A stretch of DNA of 64,000 nucleotides from CALOBA01 sp942491465. Lineage in GTDB: Bacteria > Pseudomonadota > Gammaproteobacteria > Chromatiales > Chromatiaceae. The notes beneath the pieces are model-generated. The model ran no database searches. It was given only the letters and a program-made list of their open reading frames with translations, and was not told the origin of the DNA. The first letter of the stretch is position 1, and every line of letters starts with the position of its first letter. The stretch spans positions 12,677 to 76,676 of the forward strand of contig CALOBA010000017.1 of assembly GCA_942491465.1 (NCBI GenBank), read 5' to 3'. A program made the translations under genes and the position numbers. Positions 36,271 through 47,153 of the stretch are shown here, in pieces.

Positions 36271-38061
36271 ATGTCGTTCAACGATTACTTCCAAGACGAG
36301 ATGGATTATCTCGTCGAGCTCGGCGCCGAGTTCGTCAAAGAGAACGCCAAGCTTGAGCCCTTCCTCAGCCCCAGCGACCCCGACCCGGACGTGCGCCGTC
36401 TGCTGGAAGGGTTCGCATTTCTGACCGGTCGCCTGCGGCAGAAGCTCGACGACGAGTTCCCGGAGCTGACCCACTCGCTGATGCGGGTGCTCTGGCCGCA
36501 TTACCTGCGCCCGATCCCGTGCATGTCGGTGATCGAGTTCACGCCGATCCCGGGGGCCGTTACCGAGCGCCAGCGCATCGTCAAGGGGCGTCGGGTCGAG
36601 GGCCGCCCGCTTGGTGATCCGCCGATCCAGTGCCAGTTCCAGACCTGCTACGACGTCGACGTCCTGCCCATCAAGCTGACCACCGTCGAGTACCGCAACG
36701 CCGGTAGTGGCGGCGTGCTCGATCTGACCATTTCACCGCTGGCCGGCGTGCCCCTCGATAAGGCCGGTCTGGAGCAGCTGCGCCTGTATCTGCATACCGA
36801 TCGGGATTCCGCCGTCGGATCGGTGCTCTACCTGTGGCTGCGCCGCTACTTGGACGACATCGAGATCACGGCGATCTCGGTGGATGGGGATCAGCAGGTG
36901 TTTCGGCTGCCGCCCGAGCGCATCCAGCCCGTCGGAATGGATGCGCAGACCTCGCTGCTGCCGTATCCGGCCAACGCCTTCAACGGCTATCGTCTGCTGC
37001 AGGAGTATTTCGCCCTGCCGGAGAAGTTCCATTTTGTCGATCTGCAGGGGCTCGAGTTCCTGGCCGAAGTACCCTGGGTGGACCGGCTCCAGATCAGCTT
37101 CCGCTTCTCACGCCCGCTCGATGACTACCTGCGCGTGCGCCCGGAGCACGTGCGACTGCACTGCACGCCGATCGTCAATCTGTTCCCACTCGATGCCGAT
37201 CCCATTCGCCTCGCCCACCGGCAGACCGAATATCGGGTCCGCCCGCACTCCCAAGAGCCTCGGTTTTTCGAGGTCTTCAGCGTCGATCGCGTCTCCGGGG
37301 CCATCCAGGGCACCGGACGCACCCATCAGTTCACCGAGTTCGAGTCGTTCCAGCACGAACACGAGTGGGACGAGGAGATGGCCGGTTACTACCGGCTGCG
37401 GCTAGCGCCGACCGTGGTCGGCCGGGGCGTGGAGACCTACATCTCGTTCGTCACCGAGGGCGGCAATGTGGGCATACCGCCGATGGAGACGGTATCCATG
37501 GAGCTGACCTGTACCAACCGCAACCTGCCCGAACTGCTGCGCGTCGGCGAGATCGACCGGCACAGCGACAATTCGCCGGAGTTCACCAAGTTCCGCAACA
37601 TCGCCAAGGTCACCCCGTCGCTGGCGCCGCCGCTGGACGCCCGCCTGCATTGGCGCCTGGTCTCGAATATGGCCCTGAACTACATGTCGTTGCTGAATGT
37701 GGACGCGCTGCGCGAGATCCTGGCGACCTACGACTTCGGCACCTTTGTCGATGCGCAGGCGAAACGGGCATCGGAGGCGCGGCTGAAGGGCATCGAACAG
37801 GTCGACGTAGAACCGATGATTCGCCTCAAGCGCGGCCTGCCGGTGCGCGGCCTGCGCACGACCATGAAGCTGCGCGAGAGCAGCTTCGGCGGTCAGGGTC
37901 TGGGCGGCGAGGCCGGCATGTTCATGTTCGGTACCGTGCTGAACGAGTTCCTCGGGCTCTATGCGAGCGTCAACTCGTTCCACGAGCTGCATGTGCTGGG
38001 CACCGAGCGCAAGGAGATCTACCGATGGCCCCGCCGCGACGGGCTGCTGCCCCTGCTGTGA
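36271..38061 (+). CDS. tssF: T6SS baseplate protein TssF
   Basis: 596 aa. N-terminus FNDYFQDEMDYLVELGAEFVKENAKLEPFL is the standard TssF start, followed by DPDVRRLLEGFAFLTGRLRQKLDDEFPELTHSLM and HYLRPIPCMS. The C-terminus MFMFGTVLNEFLGLYASVNSFHEL...VLGTERKEIYRWPRRDG also matches. Forms the wedge with TssG and TssE. The end overlaps tssG. Confidence 0.96.
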   Translation: MSFNDYFQDEMDYLVELGAEFVKENAKLEPFLSPSDPDPDVRRLLEGFAFLTGRLRQKLDDEFPELTHSLMRVLWPHYLRPIPCMSVIEFTPIPGAVTERQRIVKGRRVEGRPLGDPPIQCQFQTCYDVDVLPIKLTTVEYRNAGSGGVLDLTISPLAGVPLDKAGLEQLRLYLHTDRDSAVGSVLYLWLRRYLDDIEITAISVDGDQQVFRLPPERIQPVGMDAQTSLLPYPANAFNGYRLLQEYFALPEKFHFVDLQGLEFLAEVPWVDRLQISFRFSRPLDDYLRVRPEHVRLHCTPIVNLFPLDADPIRLAHRQTEYRVRPHSQEPRFFEVFSVDRVSGAIQGTGRTHQFTEFESFQHEHEWDEEMAGYYRLRLAPTVVGRGVETYISFVTEGGNVGIPPMETVSMELTCTNRNLPELLRVGEIDRHSDNSPEFTKFRNIAKVTPSLAPPLDARLHWRLVSNMALNYMSLLNVDALREILATYDFGTFVDAQAKRASEARLKGIEQVDVEPMIRLKRGLPVRGLRTTMKLRESSFGGQGLGGEAGMFMFGTVLNEFLGLYASVNSFHELHVLGTERKEIYRWPRRDGLLPLL

Positions 38062-39071
38062 ACGACGGCCTCCCCGAGCTTACGGTCTCCATCGAGGGCG
38101 AGGACGCCTTCGAGCAGGACGCGCGACATTTCCACTTCTTTCAGGTCGTCGACCTGATCGAGAAGATGTCGCCTGACAACGTCCAAGTGGGCTATCGCGG
38201 CCCCTGCAGTCGCGAGCCGATCCGCTTCGTCGGCAATTTCTCCCTGGGCTTTCCCGCCGCGGACATCGAACATATCGAGCGCTACGTCGCCCACGACGGC
38301 CAAGTCCGCTATCGGATGATGGTCAACTTCCTCGGTCTCTATGGCCAAAGCTCGCCGTTGCCCACCTGGTACACGGAGGACATCGTCCACGAGGAGCTCG
38401 ACGACCACGCGGTCAAGGACTTTCTGGACCTGTTCCAGCACCGCTCGGTCTCGCTGCTGCAGCGCTGCTGGACCAAGTACCGCTACTACCGCGAATACCG
38501 CAGCGACGGCTCCGACCCGATCTCCCAGTGGCTGTTCTCGCTGATGGGTGTGCTGCACCCGTCCCTGCGCCAGGGCACGGCCCTGAACTGGCAGCGGCTG
38601 CTCGCCTATGCCGGCATCATCGCCATGCGCAATCACTCCGCGCCGATGATCCGGGGCGTGATGTCGCACTACTTCCCCGACACACCCATCGAGATCGAGC
38701 AGCTCATCGAGCAAATGTCGCCCATCGCCCCGGATCAGCGCGCCCATCTGGGCACGGCGAACTGCCAGCTGGGCGAGGATCTGACCCTCGGCGAGGCGGT
38801 GCCGGACTGCGGCAGCCGCATCAAGATCTCCATGGGTCCGCTCGGCTTCGCCCGCTTTCGGCGCTTCCTGCCCGACGGCGACGACCATGCCGCGGCCAAA
38901 GACCTGGTCAATATCCTGCTCATCGACCAGATGCAGTGCGACTTCGAGCTGATACTGCGCCAGGACCAGATCCCGCCGTTCGAGCTGGCCGAGAACAGCC
39001 CGTGCCGGCTCGGCTGGTCCACCTGGCTGGGTCAGCGCGACGACGACGGCGTGGTGGTATTTTCCGATTGA
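38025..39071 (+). CDS. tssG: T6SS baseplate protein TssG
   Basis: 348 aa. The ATG at 38025, inside tssF and preceded by AAGGAG at 38011-38016, is preferred over the GTG at 38058 (in the tssF stop) because of its ribosome site; it gives the N-terminus MAPPRRAAAPAVNDG. The body shows FHFFQVVDLIEKM, VNFLGLYGQSSPLPTWYTED, LLQRCWTKYRYYREYR and LGWSTWLG, typical TssG. It binds TssF as part of the baseplate wedge. A 173-nt gap precedes tssH. Confidence 0.93.
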   Translation: MAPPRRAAAPAVNDGLPELTVSIEGEDAFEQDARHFHFFQVVDLIEKMSPDNVQVGYRGPCSREPIRFVGNFSLGFPAADIEHIERYVAHDGQVRYRMMVNFLGLYGQSSPLPTWYTEDIVHEELDDHAVKDFLDLFQHRSVSLLQRCWTKYRYYREYRSDGSDPISQWLFSLMGVLHPSLRQGTALNWQRLLAYAGIIAMRNHSAPMIRGVMSHYFPDTPIEIEQLIEQMSPIAPDQRAHLGTANCQLGEDLTLGEAVPDCGSRIKISMGPLGFARFRRFLPDGDDHAAAKDLVNILLIDQMQCDFELILRQDQIPPFELAENSPCRLGWSTWLGQRDDDGVVVFSD

Positions 39072-39244
39072 TCGACCGTTGGAGCGGCTTCACGCCTGCA
39101 GGCATTCGAACCTTTATATTCTTTGCGCCCTGCGTGCCTTTGCGGCAATAGCCCTGCTTCGGCGACGCACCAAGGCGCGAAACCATCCACCGGCTGAGAC
39201 AAGCCGGAGCTGAACGGGCCTTCAACCTTCGAGGGGATTGAGAG

Positions 39245-41935
39245 ATGCTGAACCTGGACCTGAGATCGCTGATCGGTAAGCTCAACCTGACCTGCCGCCA
39301 ATCCCTGGAGGGCGCGGCGGTGTTGTGCATGAATCAGGGCAACTACGAGGTCGAGATCGAGCACGTCCTTGCCAAGCTGATCGAGTATCCCGGGCAGGAC
39401 TTTCAGGTGATCCTGCGCCACTACGAACTCGACGTCGACCACGTCACCAAGGCGATCCAGCGCTCGGTGGAGTCCGGCCGTCGGGGCAACACCGGCAAGC
39501 CGGTGTTCTCGCCGCTGCTGATCGAATGGTTCCAAGATGCCTGGATGTTGGCCTCGGTGGAGATGGGCCTCGGCGAGGTCCGCTCCGGCGTACTGATCGC
39601 CGCCCTGGTGGCAAATCAGAACCGCTTCGGCGGTACTGCGCATATGGATGCCCTGCGCGACATCTCGCCGGAGGACCTGCGCAAGCACTTCATGGACGTC
39701 ACCGCCGGCTCCGGTGAAGAGGCGGTCATGGCCGCGACCAAGGCCGCACCGGGCAAAGGCGAGGTGGAGGCCGCCGCCGGTCCCCGCGACGACACGGCGT
39801 TGGGGCGCTTCACCATCGACTTCACCGGCCGTGCCCGCTCCGGCGACATCGATCCGGTCTTCTGCCGCGATCGCGAGATCCGCCAGATCATCGATATCCT
39901 CGGTCGCCGGCGCAAGAACAACCCCATCGCCGTCGGCGAGGCCGGCGTCGGCAAGACCGCCGTCATCGAGGGCCTTGCCCTGGCCGTGGTCGAGGGCAAG
40001 GTGCCCGACGTGCTCGCCGGTGTGGAGATCTACGGTCTCGACCTCGGCCTGCTGCAGGCCGGCGCCAGCGTCAAGGGCGAGTTCGAGAATCGGCTCAAGA
40101 ACGTCATCGCCGAGGTGAAGGAATCGCCCAAGCCCATCATCCTGTTCATCGACGAGGCGCACACCATGATCGGTGCCGGCGGCTCCGCTGGCGGCTCCGA
40201 CGCCGCCAACCTGCTGAAGCCGGCCCTGGCCAGGGGCGAGCTGCGGACCATCGCCGCCACCACCTGGTCGGAGTACAAGAAATACTTCGAGAAGGACCCG
40301 GCCCTGGCCCGGCGCTTCCAACTGGTCAAGCTCGAAGAGCCGTCGCCGGAAGAGGCCGTGGTCATCATCCGCGGCCTGCGCGAGACCTACGAGAAGGCCC
40401 ACGGCGTCTATGTCCGCGACGATGCCGTGGAGGCCGCGGCGCGGCTGTCCGCCCGCTACATTTCCGGCCGCCAATTGCCGGACAAGGCCGTCGACGTGCT
40501 CGATACCGCCGCCGCCCGCGTCAAGATATCCGTCAGCGCCCGGCCCGATGCCCTCGACGATGCCGAGCGCCGTTCCCAGACCCTAGCGCGCGAGCGTGAC
40601 GCCATCGCCCGCGACGTCGAGACCGGTGTCTGCGCCGACGACGGCCGCTTGGCCGAACTCGACACCCAAATCGTCAAGCTCGACGCCGAGGCCGAAGACA
40701 TCCGCCAGCGCTGGGATGCCGAGCGCGAGAAGGTCGTGCGCATCCTGGAGATCCGCGCGCTGCTGAGCGGCGAGGAGCCCGAGCCGGCCGCCGCCGATCT
40801 CGAGGCAGGGGAGGGCGGCGCCGAGGCGGCGCCGGTCGCCATCGATGCCGACGCCCTCAAGGCCGAGCTGGCACAGCTCCAAGGCGAGCTCACCGCGTTG
40901 CAGGGCGACGCCGCGCTGGTGGACTACGAGGTCACCCCCGAGGTGGTCGGTCGCGTCATCGCCGACTGGACCGGCATCCCCATGGGCAAGATGGTGCGCG
41001 ACGAGGCCAAGACCATCCTCAGCTTCGGCGACGACCTGCGCCGCCGCATCAAGGGCCAGGACCACGCCGTGGCCGCCATCGAGCAGGGCATGCGCGCCGC
41101 CAAGGCCGGCATCGCCAACCCCGACACCCCCATGGGCGTGTTCCTGTTCGTCGGCCCCAGCGGCGTCGGCAAGACCGAGCTGGCCCTGGGCGTCGCCGAT
41201 CAGCTGTTCGGCGGCGAGCGATTCATGGTCACCATCAACATGTCCGAGTTCCAGGAGAAGCACACCGTCTCCCGGCTCATCGGCTCGCCACCGGGCTATG
41301 TGGGCTACGGCGAGGGCGGCGTGCTCAGCGAAGGCGTGCGCCAGCGCCCGTACTCGGTGGTCCTGCTCGACGAGGTGGAGAAGGCCGATCTGGAGGTCAT
41401 GAACCTGTTCTACCAGGTCTTCGACAAGGGCACGCTGTCCGACGGCGAGGGCCGACTGATCGACTTCAAGAACACCATTGTGTTCCTGACCAGCAACCTG
41501 GCCTCCGACATCGTCACCGCCATGTGCGCCGACGACGAATGGCCCGACTCCGAGGCCCTGTTGGAGGCCATCCGCCCGGTGCTCAGCGATCACTTCAAGC
41601 CGGCGCTGCTCGCGCGCATGCAGATCGTGCCCTTCTTCCCGATCCGCAAGGAGGTCATGGGCGATATCGTCGAGCTCAAACTCAACAAGGTCGGCAAGCG
41701 CCTGGAGGCCAGCCACAAGATGTCCTTCGGTTACAGCCCCGAGGTGGTGCAGCAGATCGCGGCGCGCTGCACCGAGGTCGAGACCGGTGCCCGCAATATC
41801 GACTACATCATCAACGGCAACCTACTGCCGCACATCTCCACCGAGATCCTCGCCCGCATGGGCGATGAGCAGATGCCCGCCAGCCTGCAGATCGGCATCG
41901 GCGAAGACGGGGAGTTCACCCTCGACCTGAGCTGA
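39245..41935 (+). CDS. tssH: T6SS ATPase TssH (ClpV)
   Basis: 896 aa AAA+ unfoldase that disassembles contracted sheath. N-domain at residues about 1-150, first ATPase with Walker A GEAGVGKTAV and Walker B ILFIDEAHTM, a middle coiled-coil region (residues about 430-540), and second ATPase with GPSGVGKTELA and LLDEVEKA. Length fits ClpV rather than housekeeping ClpB. Preceded by GAGGGGATTGAGAG. It ends the T6SS set here. Confidence 0.95.
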   Translation: MLNLDLRSLIGKLNLTCRQSLEGAAVLCMNQGNYEVEIEHVLAKLIEYPGQDFQVILRHYELDVDHVTKAIQRSVESGRRGNTGKPVFSPLLIEWFQDAWMLASVEMGLGEVRSGVLIAALVANQNRFGGTAHMDALRDISPEDLRKHFMDVTAGSGEEAVMAATKAAPGKGEVEAAAGPRDDTALGRFTIDFTGRARSGDIDPVFCRDREIRQIIDILGRRRKNNPIAVGEAGVGKTAVIEGLALAVVEGKVPDVLAGVEIYGLDLGLLQAGASVKGEFENRLKNVIAEVKESPKPIILFIDEAHTMIGAGGSAGGSDAANLLKPALARGELRTIAATTWSEYKKYFEKDPALARRFQLVKLEEPSPEEAVVIIRGLRETYEKAHGVYVRDDAVEAAARLSARYISGRQLPDKAVDVLDTAAARVKISVSARPDALDDAERRSQTLARERDAIARDVETGVCADDGRLAELDTQIVKLDAEAEDIRQRWDAEREKVVRILEIRALLSGEEPEPAAADLEAGEGGAEAAPVAIDADALKAELAQLQGELTALQGDAALVDYEVTPEVVGRVIADWTGIPMGKMVRDEAKTILSFGDDLRRRIKGQDHAVAAIEQGMRAAKAGIANPDTPMGVFLFVGPSGVGKTELALGVADQLFGGERFMVTINMSEFQEKHTVSRLIGSPPGYVGYGEGGVLSEGVRQRPYSVVLLDEVEKADLEVMNLFYQVFDKGTLSDGEGRLIDFKNTIVFLTSNLASDIVTAMCADDEWPDSEALLEAIRPVLSDHFKPALLARMQIVPFFPIRKEVMGDIVELKLNKVGKRLEASHKMSFGYSPEVVQQIAARCTEVETGARNIDYIINGNLLPHISTEILARMGDEQMPASLQIGIGEDGEFTLDLS

Positions 41936-41942
41936 CCCTAGA

Positions 41943-41978
41943 GCCCTGCGGGCCGGTCCGGGACTGGGACCGCAGGGC
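41943..41978 (+). terminator. Hairpin after tssH, possible terminator
   Basis: GCCCTGCGG at 41943-41951 pairs with CCGCAGGGC at 41970-41978, with an inner GGTCC/GGACC. The stem is strong but no T run follows, so factor-dependent or weak termination is possible. The rest of the gap to 42226 is empty. Confidence 0.5.
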
Positions 41979-42226
41979 CGCGCCGGCGTCGAATGACCGG
42001 GAGAAAGACGTCTCGTGCCGCCGGGGTCTACGTCGACGCCGACACCCCGCCATTCGTCGCCAAGTGTGAGAAGACGCATCAACCTCCCGTGCTGTCATCT
42101 CCCGCGGATGCCGCTCGCAGTGGAGCAAGACAAAGCCCACGTTGGGCCTCAAGACCCTCCGATCCGGCATCCTTAACGTTCCTGCCTCAGCGCGCTCGCG
42201 TCGCAGCAGGTGCCGCCCGGGCGATC

Positions 42227-43492
<1,266 letters not shown>

Positions 43493-43550
43493 TGGTTTGT
43501 GTCGGTGCAAGACTGGGGGTGACTGGGATGACGTCGATTGAGGTGTCTTT

Positions 43551-43746
<196 letters not shown>

Positions 43747-43783
43747 CGAAATCAACCTCGGTGGTTGCGGGATGTCGCACAAC

Positions 43784-43814
43784 AAAAAAGGGCGACCGGC
43801 AAGACCGGTCGCCC
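43784..43814 (-). terminator. Rho-independent terminator of the torF-glnK-amtB operon
   Basis: Read on the minus strand: GGGCGACCGG, loop TCTTG, CCGGTCGCCC, then TTTTTT. A perfect 10-bp stem with U tract, 66 nt past the amtB stop. Confidence 0.95.
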
Positions 43815-43879
43815 CTTCTGTCCGTTGCGCCCTTCGCGCCTTTGCGGTCAAGGCGTGAAGGGCAGGGCACAGCGCTCCG

Positions 43880-45229
43880 TCAGATGATATACCCGCGCTC
43901 GTCGTGCAGCGCCAGGTCGAGGCCCTCGGTCTCCTGCTCCTCGCTGACGCGCAGGCCAATGGTGACCTTGAGCAGGAAGAGGATGAGGAAGCTCAGCAGG
44001 CCGCCGTAGGCGAGCACGGCGATGACCGAGATGAACTGGATGATCACCTGGGTGCCGATGCCGGTCACGCCCTCGCCGAGGCCGGCGCCGCCGAGGACGG
44101 GCGCGGCGAAGACGCCGGTGAGGATGGCGCCGACGATGCCGGCGATGCCGTGCACGCCCCAGACGTCCAACGAGTCGTCATAGCCGAGCCAGCGCTTGAC
44201 CTTGGTCGACGCCAGGTAGGCGAACAGCGAGCCGAAGAAGCCGATGGCCAGCGCGCCCATGGGGCCCGCGGTACCGGAGGCCGGGGTGATGGCGACCAGG
44301 CCGGCGACGGCGCCGGTGGCGATACCCAGCACCGACGGTTTGCCGTGCTCGATCCACTCCGCGAACATCCAGGTCAGGGCCGCGGTGGCGGTGGCGAGCT
44401 GGGTGACGACCATGGCCATGCCTGCGGTGCCGTCGGCGGCCAGCTCGGAGCCGGCGTTGAAGCCGAACCAGCCGACCCACAGCATGGACGCGCCGATGAC
44501 GGTCAGGCCCAAGTTGTGCGGGGGCATGGCCGTGGTCGGGTAGCCCTTGCGCTTGCCGAGCATGAGCGCGGCGACCAGGGCCGCGACACCGGCGTTGATG
44601 TGCACCACGGTGCCGCCGGCGAAGTCCAGCGCGTCGCCGGAGCCCTCGGAGACCAGGCCGAGGATGCTGCCCAGGTTGGCGATCCAGCCGCCGCCCCAGA
44701 CCCAGTGCCAGATGGGCAGATAGACCAGGGTCAGCCAGACGGCCATGAAGATCATCATGGCCGAGAACTTCATGCGCTCGGCGAAGGCGCCCACGATCAG
44801 CGCCGGGGTGATGATGGCAAAGGTCATCTGGAAGGTCATGAAGACCGATTCCGGGATGGTGCCGGACATGGCATCGACGGTCACGCCGGACAGGAACAGC
44901 TTGTCGAAGCCGCCGATGAAGCCGCTCAGCGCGCCGCCCTCGGTGGTCGCGAGGCTGTAGCCGTAGATGGCCCAGAGGATGGACATCATGCCGGTGATGG
45001 CAAAGCACTGCATGAGCACCGACAGCACGTTCTTCGAGCGCACCAGGCCGGCGTAGAACAACGACAGCCCGGGGATGGTCATGAACAGGACCAACGCGGT
45101 GGCGGTCAGCATCCAGGCGGTGTCGCCGGAGCTGAGTTCGTCGGCGGATGCGACCGCGGGCAGCACGGTCAGCGCGAGGCCGGCCCCGGCGGTGGTGAGG
45201 AGCTGTTTAGGTTTCAGCATAGTAGTCAC
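43880..45229 (-). CDS. amtB: Ammonium transporter AmtB (with signal peptide)
   Basis: 449 aa. It starts at GTG 45229, placed 8 nt after AAGGAG; the ATG at 45220 is 17 nt away. The N-terminus has a cleavable signal, LTVLPAVASADE. Trimeric channel for ammonium, with pore His in TVVHINAGVAAL and DVWGVHGIAGIVG and GWFGFNAGSE. It ends with a cytosolic tail, LDLALHDERGYII. glnK lies 24 nt upstream, and GlnK plugs AmtB when nitrogen is plentiful. Confidence 0.96.
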   Translation of the reverse strand: MTTMLKPKQLLTTAGAGLALTVLPAVASADELSSGDTAWMLTATALVLFMTIPGLSLFYAGLVRSKNVLSVLMQCFAITGMMSILWAIYGYSLATTEGGALSGFIGGFDKLFLSGVTVDAMSGTIPESVFMTFQMTFAIITPALIVGAFAERMKFSAMMIFMAVWLTLVYLPIWHWVWGGGWIANLGSILGLVSEGSGDALDFAGGTVVHINAGVAALVAALMLGKRKGYPTTAMPPHNLGLTVIGASMLWVGWFGFNAGSELAADGTAGMAMVVTQLATATAALTWMFAEWIEHGKPSVLGIATGAVAGLVAITPASGTAGPMGALAIGFFGSLFAYLASTKVKRWLGYDDSLDVWGVHGIAGIVGAILTGVFAAPVLGGAGLGEGVTGIGTQVIIQFISVIAVLAYGGLLSFLILFLLKVTIGLRVSEEQETEGLDLALHDERGYII

Positions 45230-45253
45230 GGTGACTGCTCCTTGGGCGAGGGA

Positions 45254-45592
45254 TCAGAGTGCGTCCGGACCGGTCTCGCCGGTGCGGATGCGGATGACTT
45301 GACCGAGGTCGAAGACGAAGATCTTGCCGTCGCCGATCTTGCCGGTGCGTGCGGCATCGGAGATGGCCTCGATGACCTTTTCCACCAGCGCGTCGTCGAC
45401 GGCGATCTCGACCTTGATCTTGGGCAGGAAGTCGACGACGTACTCGGCGCCGCGGTAGAGCTCGGTGTGGCCCTTCTGGCGCCCGAAGCCTTTGACCTCG
45501 ATGACGGTGATGCCCGAGACGCCGATGTCGGCCAGGGCCTCGCGCACATCGTCGAGCTTGAAGGGTTTGATGATGGCTGCGACCAGCTTCAT
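45254..45592 (-). CDS. glnK: PII signalling protein GlnK/GlnB
   Basis: 112 aa. Begins MKLVAAIIKPFKLDDVREAL; the T-loop KGFGRQKGHTELYRGAEY carries Tyr51, the uridylylation site. C-terminal GDGKIFV binds ATP. It binds 2-oxoglutarate/ATP/ADP to sense nitrogen and energy and controls AmtB. Position before amtB points to GlnK rather than GlnB. Same operon as the porin and amtB. Confidence 0.96.
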   Translation of the reverse strand: MKLVAAIIKPFKLDDVREALADIGVSGITVIEVKGFGRQKGHTELYRGAEYVVDFLPKIKVEIAVDDALVEKVIEAISDAARTGKIGDGKIFVFDLGQVIRIRTGETGPDAL

Positions 45593-45676
45593 AAGGGTTT
45601 CGCTCTTGTTGCTAAACGTGGGAAGCCGGGGCAGGGCCCCGGCGATTGGTCCGCGTGGGTGATCAGGTGGGTTGGA

Positions 45677-46567
45677 TCAGAATTCCTTGTTCCAGCCGAC
45701 CCAGATCTTCGGGTCGTTGTCGTAGCCGAGGGCCTTCTCGCCGCCGTTCTGGTCGTAGTTGAAGCTGAAGGTGCCGAAGTCGCCGGCCTCCTTGCTGATG
45801 GTCGCGCCCCAGCTCCAGTAGTCGTAGCTCTCGGTCTTCAGGTACAGGTTGCCGTTGGGGGAGGTGCGCAGGACGTCTTCTTCGTCGTGGCGGAAGTCGT
45901 AGTAGCCGCCGCGGACGCTGAAGCCGAAGTCGTAGGGCAGCGCGAATTCGGCACCGCCGTAGTAGTACAGGTCGCCGTCATCGAACAGGCCGCCGTCGTT
46001 CTCGCCGTAGACGGTGTAGGCCAGACCGAGGGTGAACCACTTCCAGCTTGCGCTACCGCCGATCTCGGCGAAGTCGGAGTCGCGACCGTCGGGGTAGGCG
46101 TAGTAGATGCCGCTGATGTCGTAGCTGAAGTCCTCGCCGATGCTGCCGCCGTAGCCGAGGTAGAGGTCCAGCTCGTAGTTCGGCGAGTTGGAGTCGGAGG
46201 AGCCGAGGGTCTCGCCCAGGACCACGTAGTTGCCGTCCACGTCGGACAGCGGCACGATGTCGCCGTTGTCATCTTCGTAGGTGGGTACGATGCCGACCAC
46301 GCTCTGCGACGCGCCCTCGTCGTTCCAATCGATGTTCGACGCCCAGGTGCCGGCGTAGAAGCCGCTCTCATGCGACACGTCCAGCCCGCCCTGGACGGCG
46401 GCGCCGTCCTGGGTCTGGGTCACGCCGCGCCACATGTAATTGGAGACGGCGCCGATGTTGGCGCTGAAGGCCCAGGGGCCCTCGGCGAGGGCCGCCCCGG
46501 AGCAGCCCAGACAGGCGGCGAGCAGCGTCGTGGTGGCCGTGCGCCGGGAGATGCGTGATGTGTTCAT
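45677..46567 (-). CDS. TorF-family putative porin
   Basis: 296 aa outer-membrane beta-barrel protein. It has a signal peptide (TTLLAACLGCSGAALAEG), then WAFSANIGAVSNYMWRGVTQTQDGAAVQGGLDVSHESGFYAGTWASNI, the motif set of TorF/TIGR02001 proteins, and a C-terminal WVGWNKEF with terminal Phe as expected for BAM recognition. First gene of a nitrogen-controlled operon with glnK and amtB, so it may admit a nitrogen source such as ammonium or a small amine. Substrate unproven. Confidence 0.9.
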   Translation of the reverse strand: MNTSRISRRTATTTLLAACLGCSGAALAEGPWAFSANIGAVSNYMWRGVTQTQDGAAVQGGLDVSHESGFYAGTWASNIDWNDEGASQSVVGIVPTYEDDNGDIVPLSDVDGNYVVLGETLGSSDSNSPNYELDLYLGYGGSIGEDFSYDISGIYYAYPDGRDSDFAEIGGSASWKWFTLGLAYTVYGENDGGLFDDGDLYYYGGAEFALPYDFGFSVRGGYYDFRHDEEDVLRTSPNGNLYLKTESYDYWSWGATISKEAGDFGTFSFNYDQNGGEKALGYDNDPKIWVGWNKEF

Positions 46568-46659
46568 GGACGTCTTGACCTCTTTATAGACGTTGGGTTG
46601 GACAAGTCCGGCTCGCTGCGCCGGCGCTGACGCGCTTTAGGCGTCTGGTGCCGGTGTCT

Positions 46660-46676
46660 ATGCATGTCATGTGCCA
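46660..46676 (-). promoter_or_regulatory. Sigma54 (RpoN) promoter of torF-glnK-amtB
   Basis: On the minus strand: TGGCACATGACATGCAT. The -24 GG and -12 GC are 10 nt apart, matching TGGCAC-N5-TTGCA/T with one mismatch. It lies about 93 nt before the torF start. Confidence 0.85.
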
Positions 46677-46741
46677 GTAATCCGTTGTGCCCAATCAGCA
46701 ACGCTTGTGCGCGTTCGTTGCATTTTTGCATCAACTCTGCC

Positions 46742-46801
46742 TGTGCGATGTTGGTGCATCTATGGGGGTGTCTCGTGGCGTGTATGCACCATGATGGTGC
46801 G
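46742..46801. promoter_or_regulatory. Two NtrC-type enhancer boxes
   Basis: Box 1 at 46742-46758 TGTGCGATGTTGGTGCA, and box 2 at 46785-46801 TGCACCATGATGGTGCG. Both resemble the NtrC palindrome TGCACC-N5-GGTGCA and lie about 65-140 nt upstream of the sigma54 site, the usual enhancer distance. The same DNA is upstream of the divergent ubiK gene. Confidence 0.75.
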
Positions 46802-46883
46802 AATAATCCCCCCCGCGCCCGAAGCCCGCAGCCCCTATAATGCCCGGCAACCGAATCAACCCATTTCCGGAGGTTTAGAGCTG

Positions 46884-47141
46884 ATGTTGGACCCGAAGCA
46901 TTTGGACGACCTGGCCCGCCGCATCGGCGAGAGCATGCCCAAGGGGCTGCAGGTGTTGCATGAAGACATCAATCGCAGTGTGCGTGGGGCGATCGAATCC
47001 GCCCTCGGCCGGCTCGATCTGGTCACCCGCGAGGAATTCGATGTGCAGGCCGCCGTGCTCGCCCGCACCCGTGCCCGGCTCGAGGCGCTGGAGGAGAAGG
47101 TCGCCGAGCTGGAGGGGGAGAGCGGCGTCGGCGCGAACTAG
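46884..47141 (+). CDS. ubiK: Ubiquinone biosynthesis accessory factor UbiK
   Basis: 85 aa from ATG 46884, with GGAGG at 46868-46872. DDLARRIGESMPKGLQVLHEDINRSVRGAIESAL, then LDLVTREEFDVQAAVLARTRARLEALEEKVAELE, a C-terminal coiled coil that forms trimers and binds UbiJ and lipids. The start could also be read further upstream, but without ribosome site. comM follows 12 nt later. Formerly annotated as YqiC. Confidence 0.92.
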   Translation: MLDPKHLDDLARRIGESMPKGLQVLHEDINRSVRGAIESALGRLDLVTREEFDVQAAVLARTRARLEALEEKVAELEGESGVGAN

Positions 47142-47153
47142 CCGGCCTAGCCC

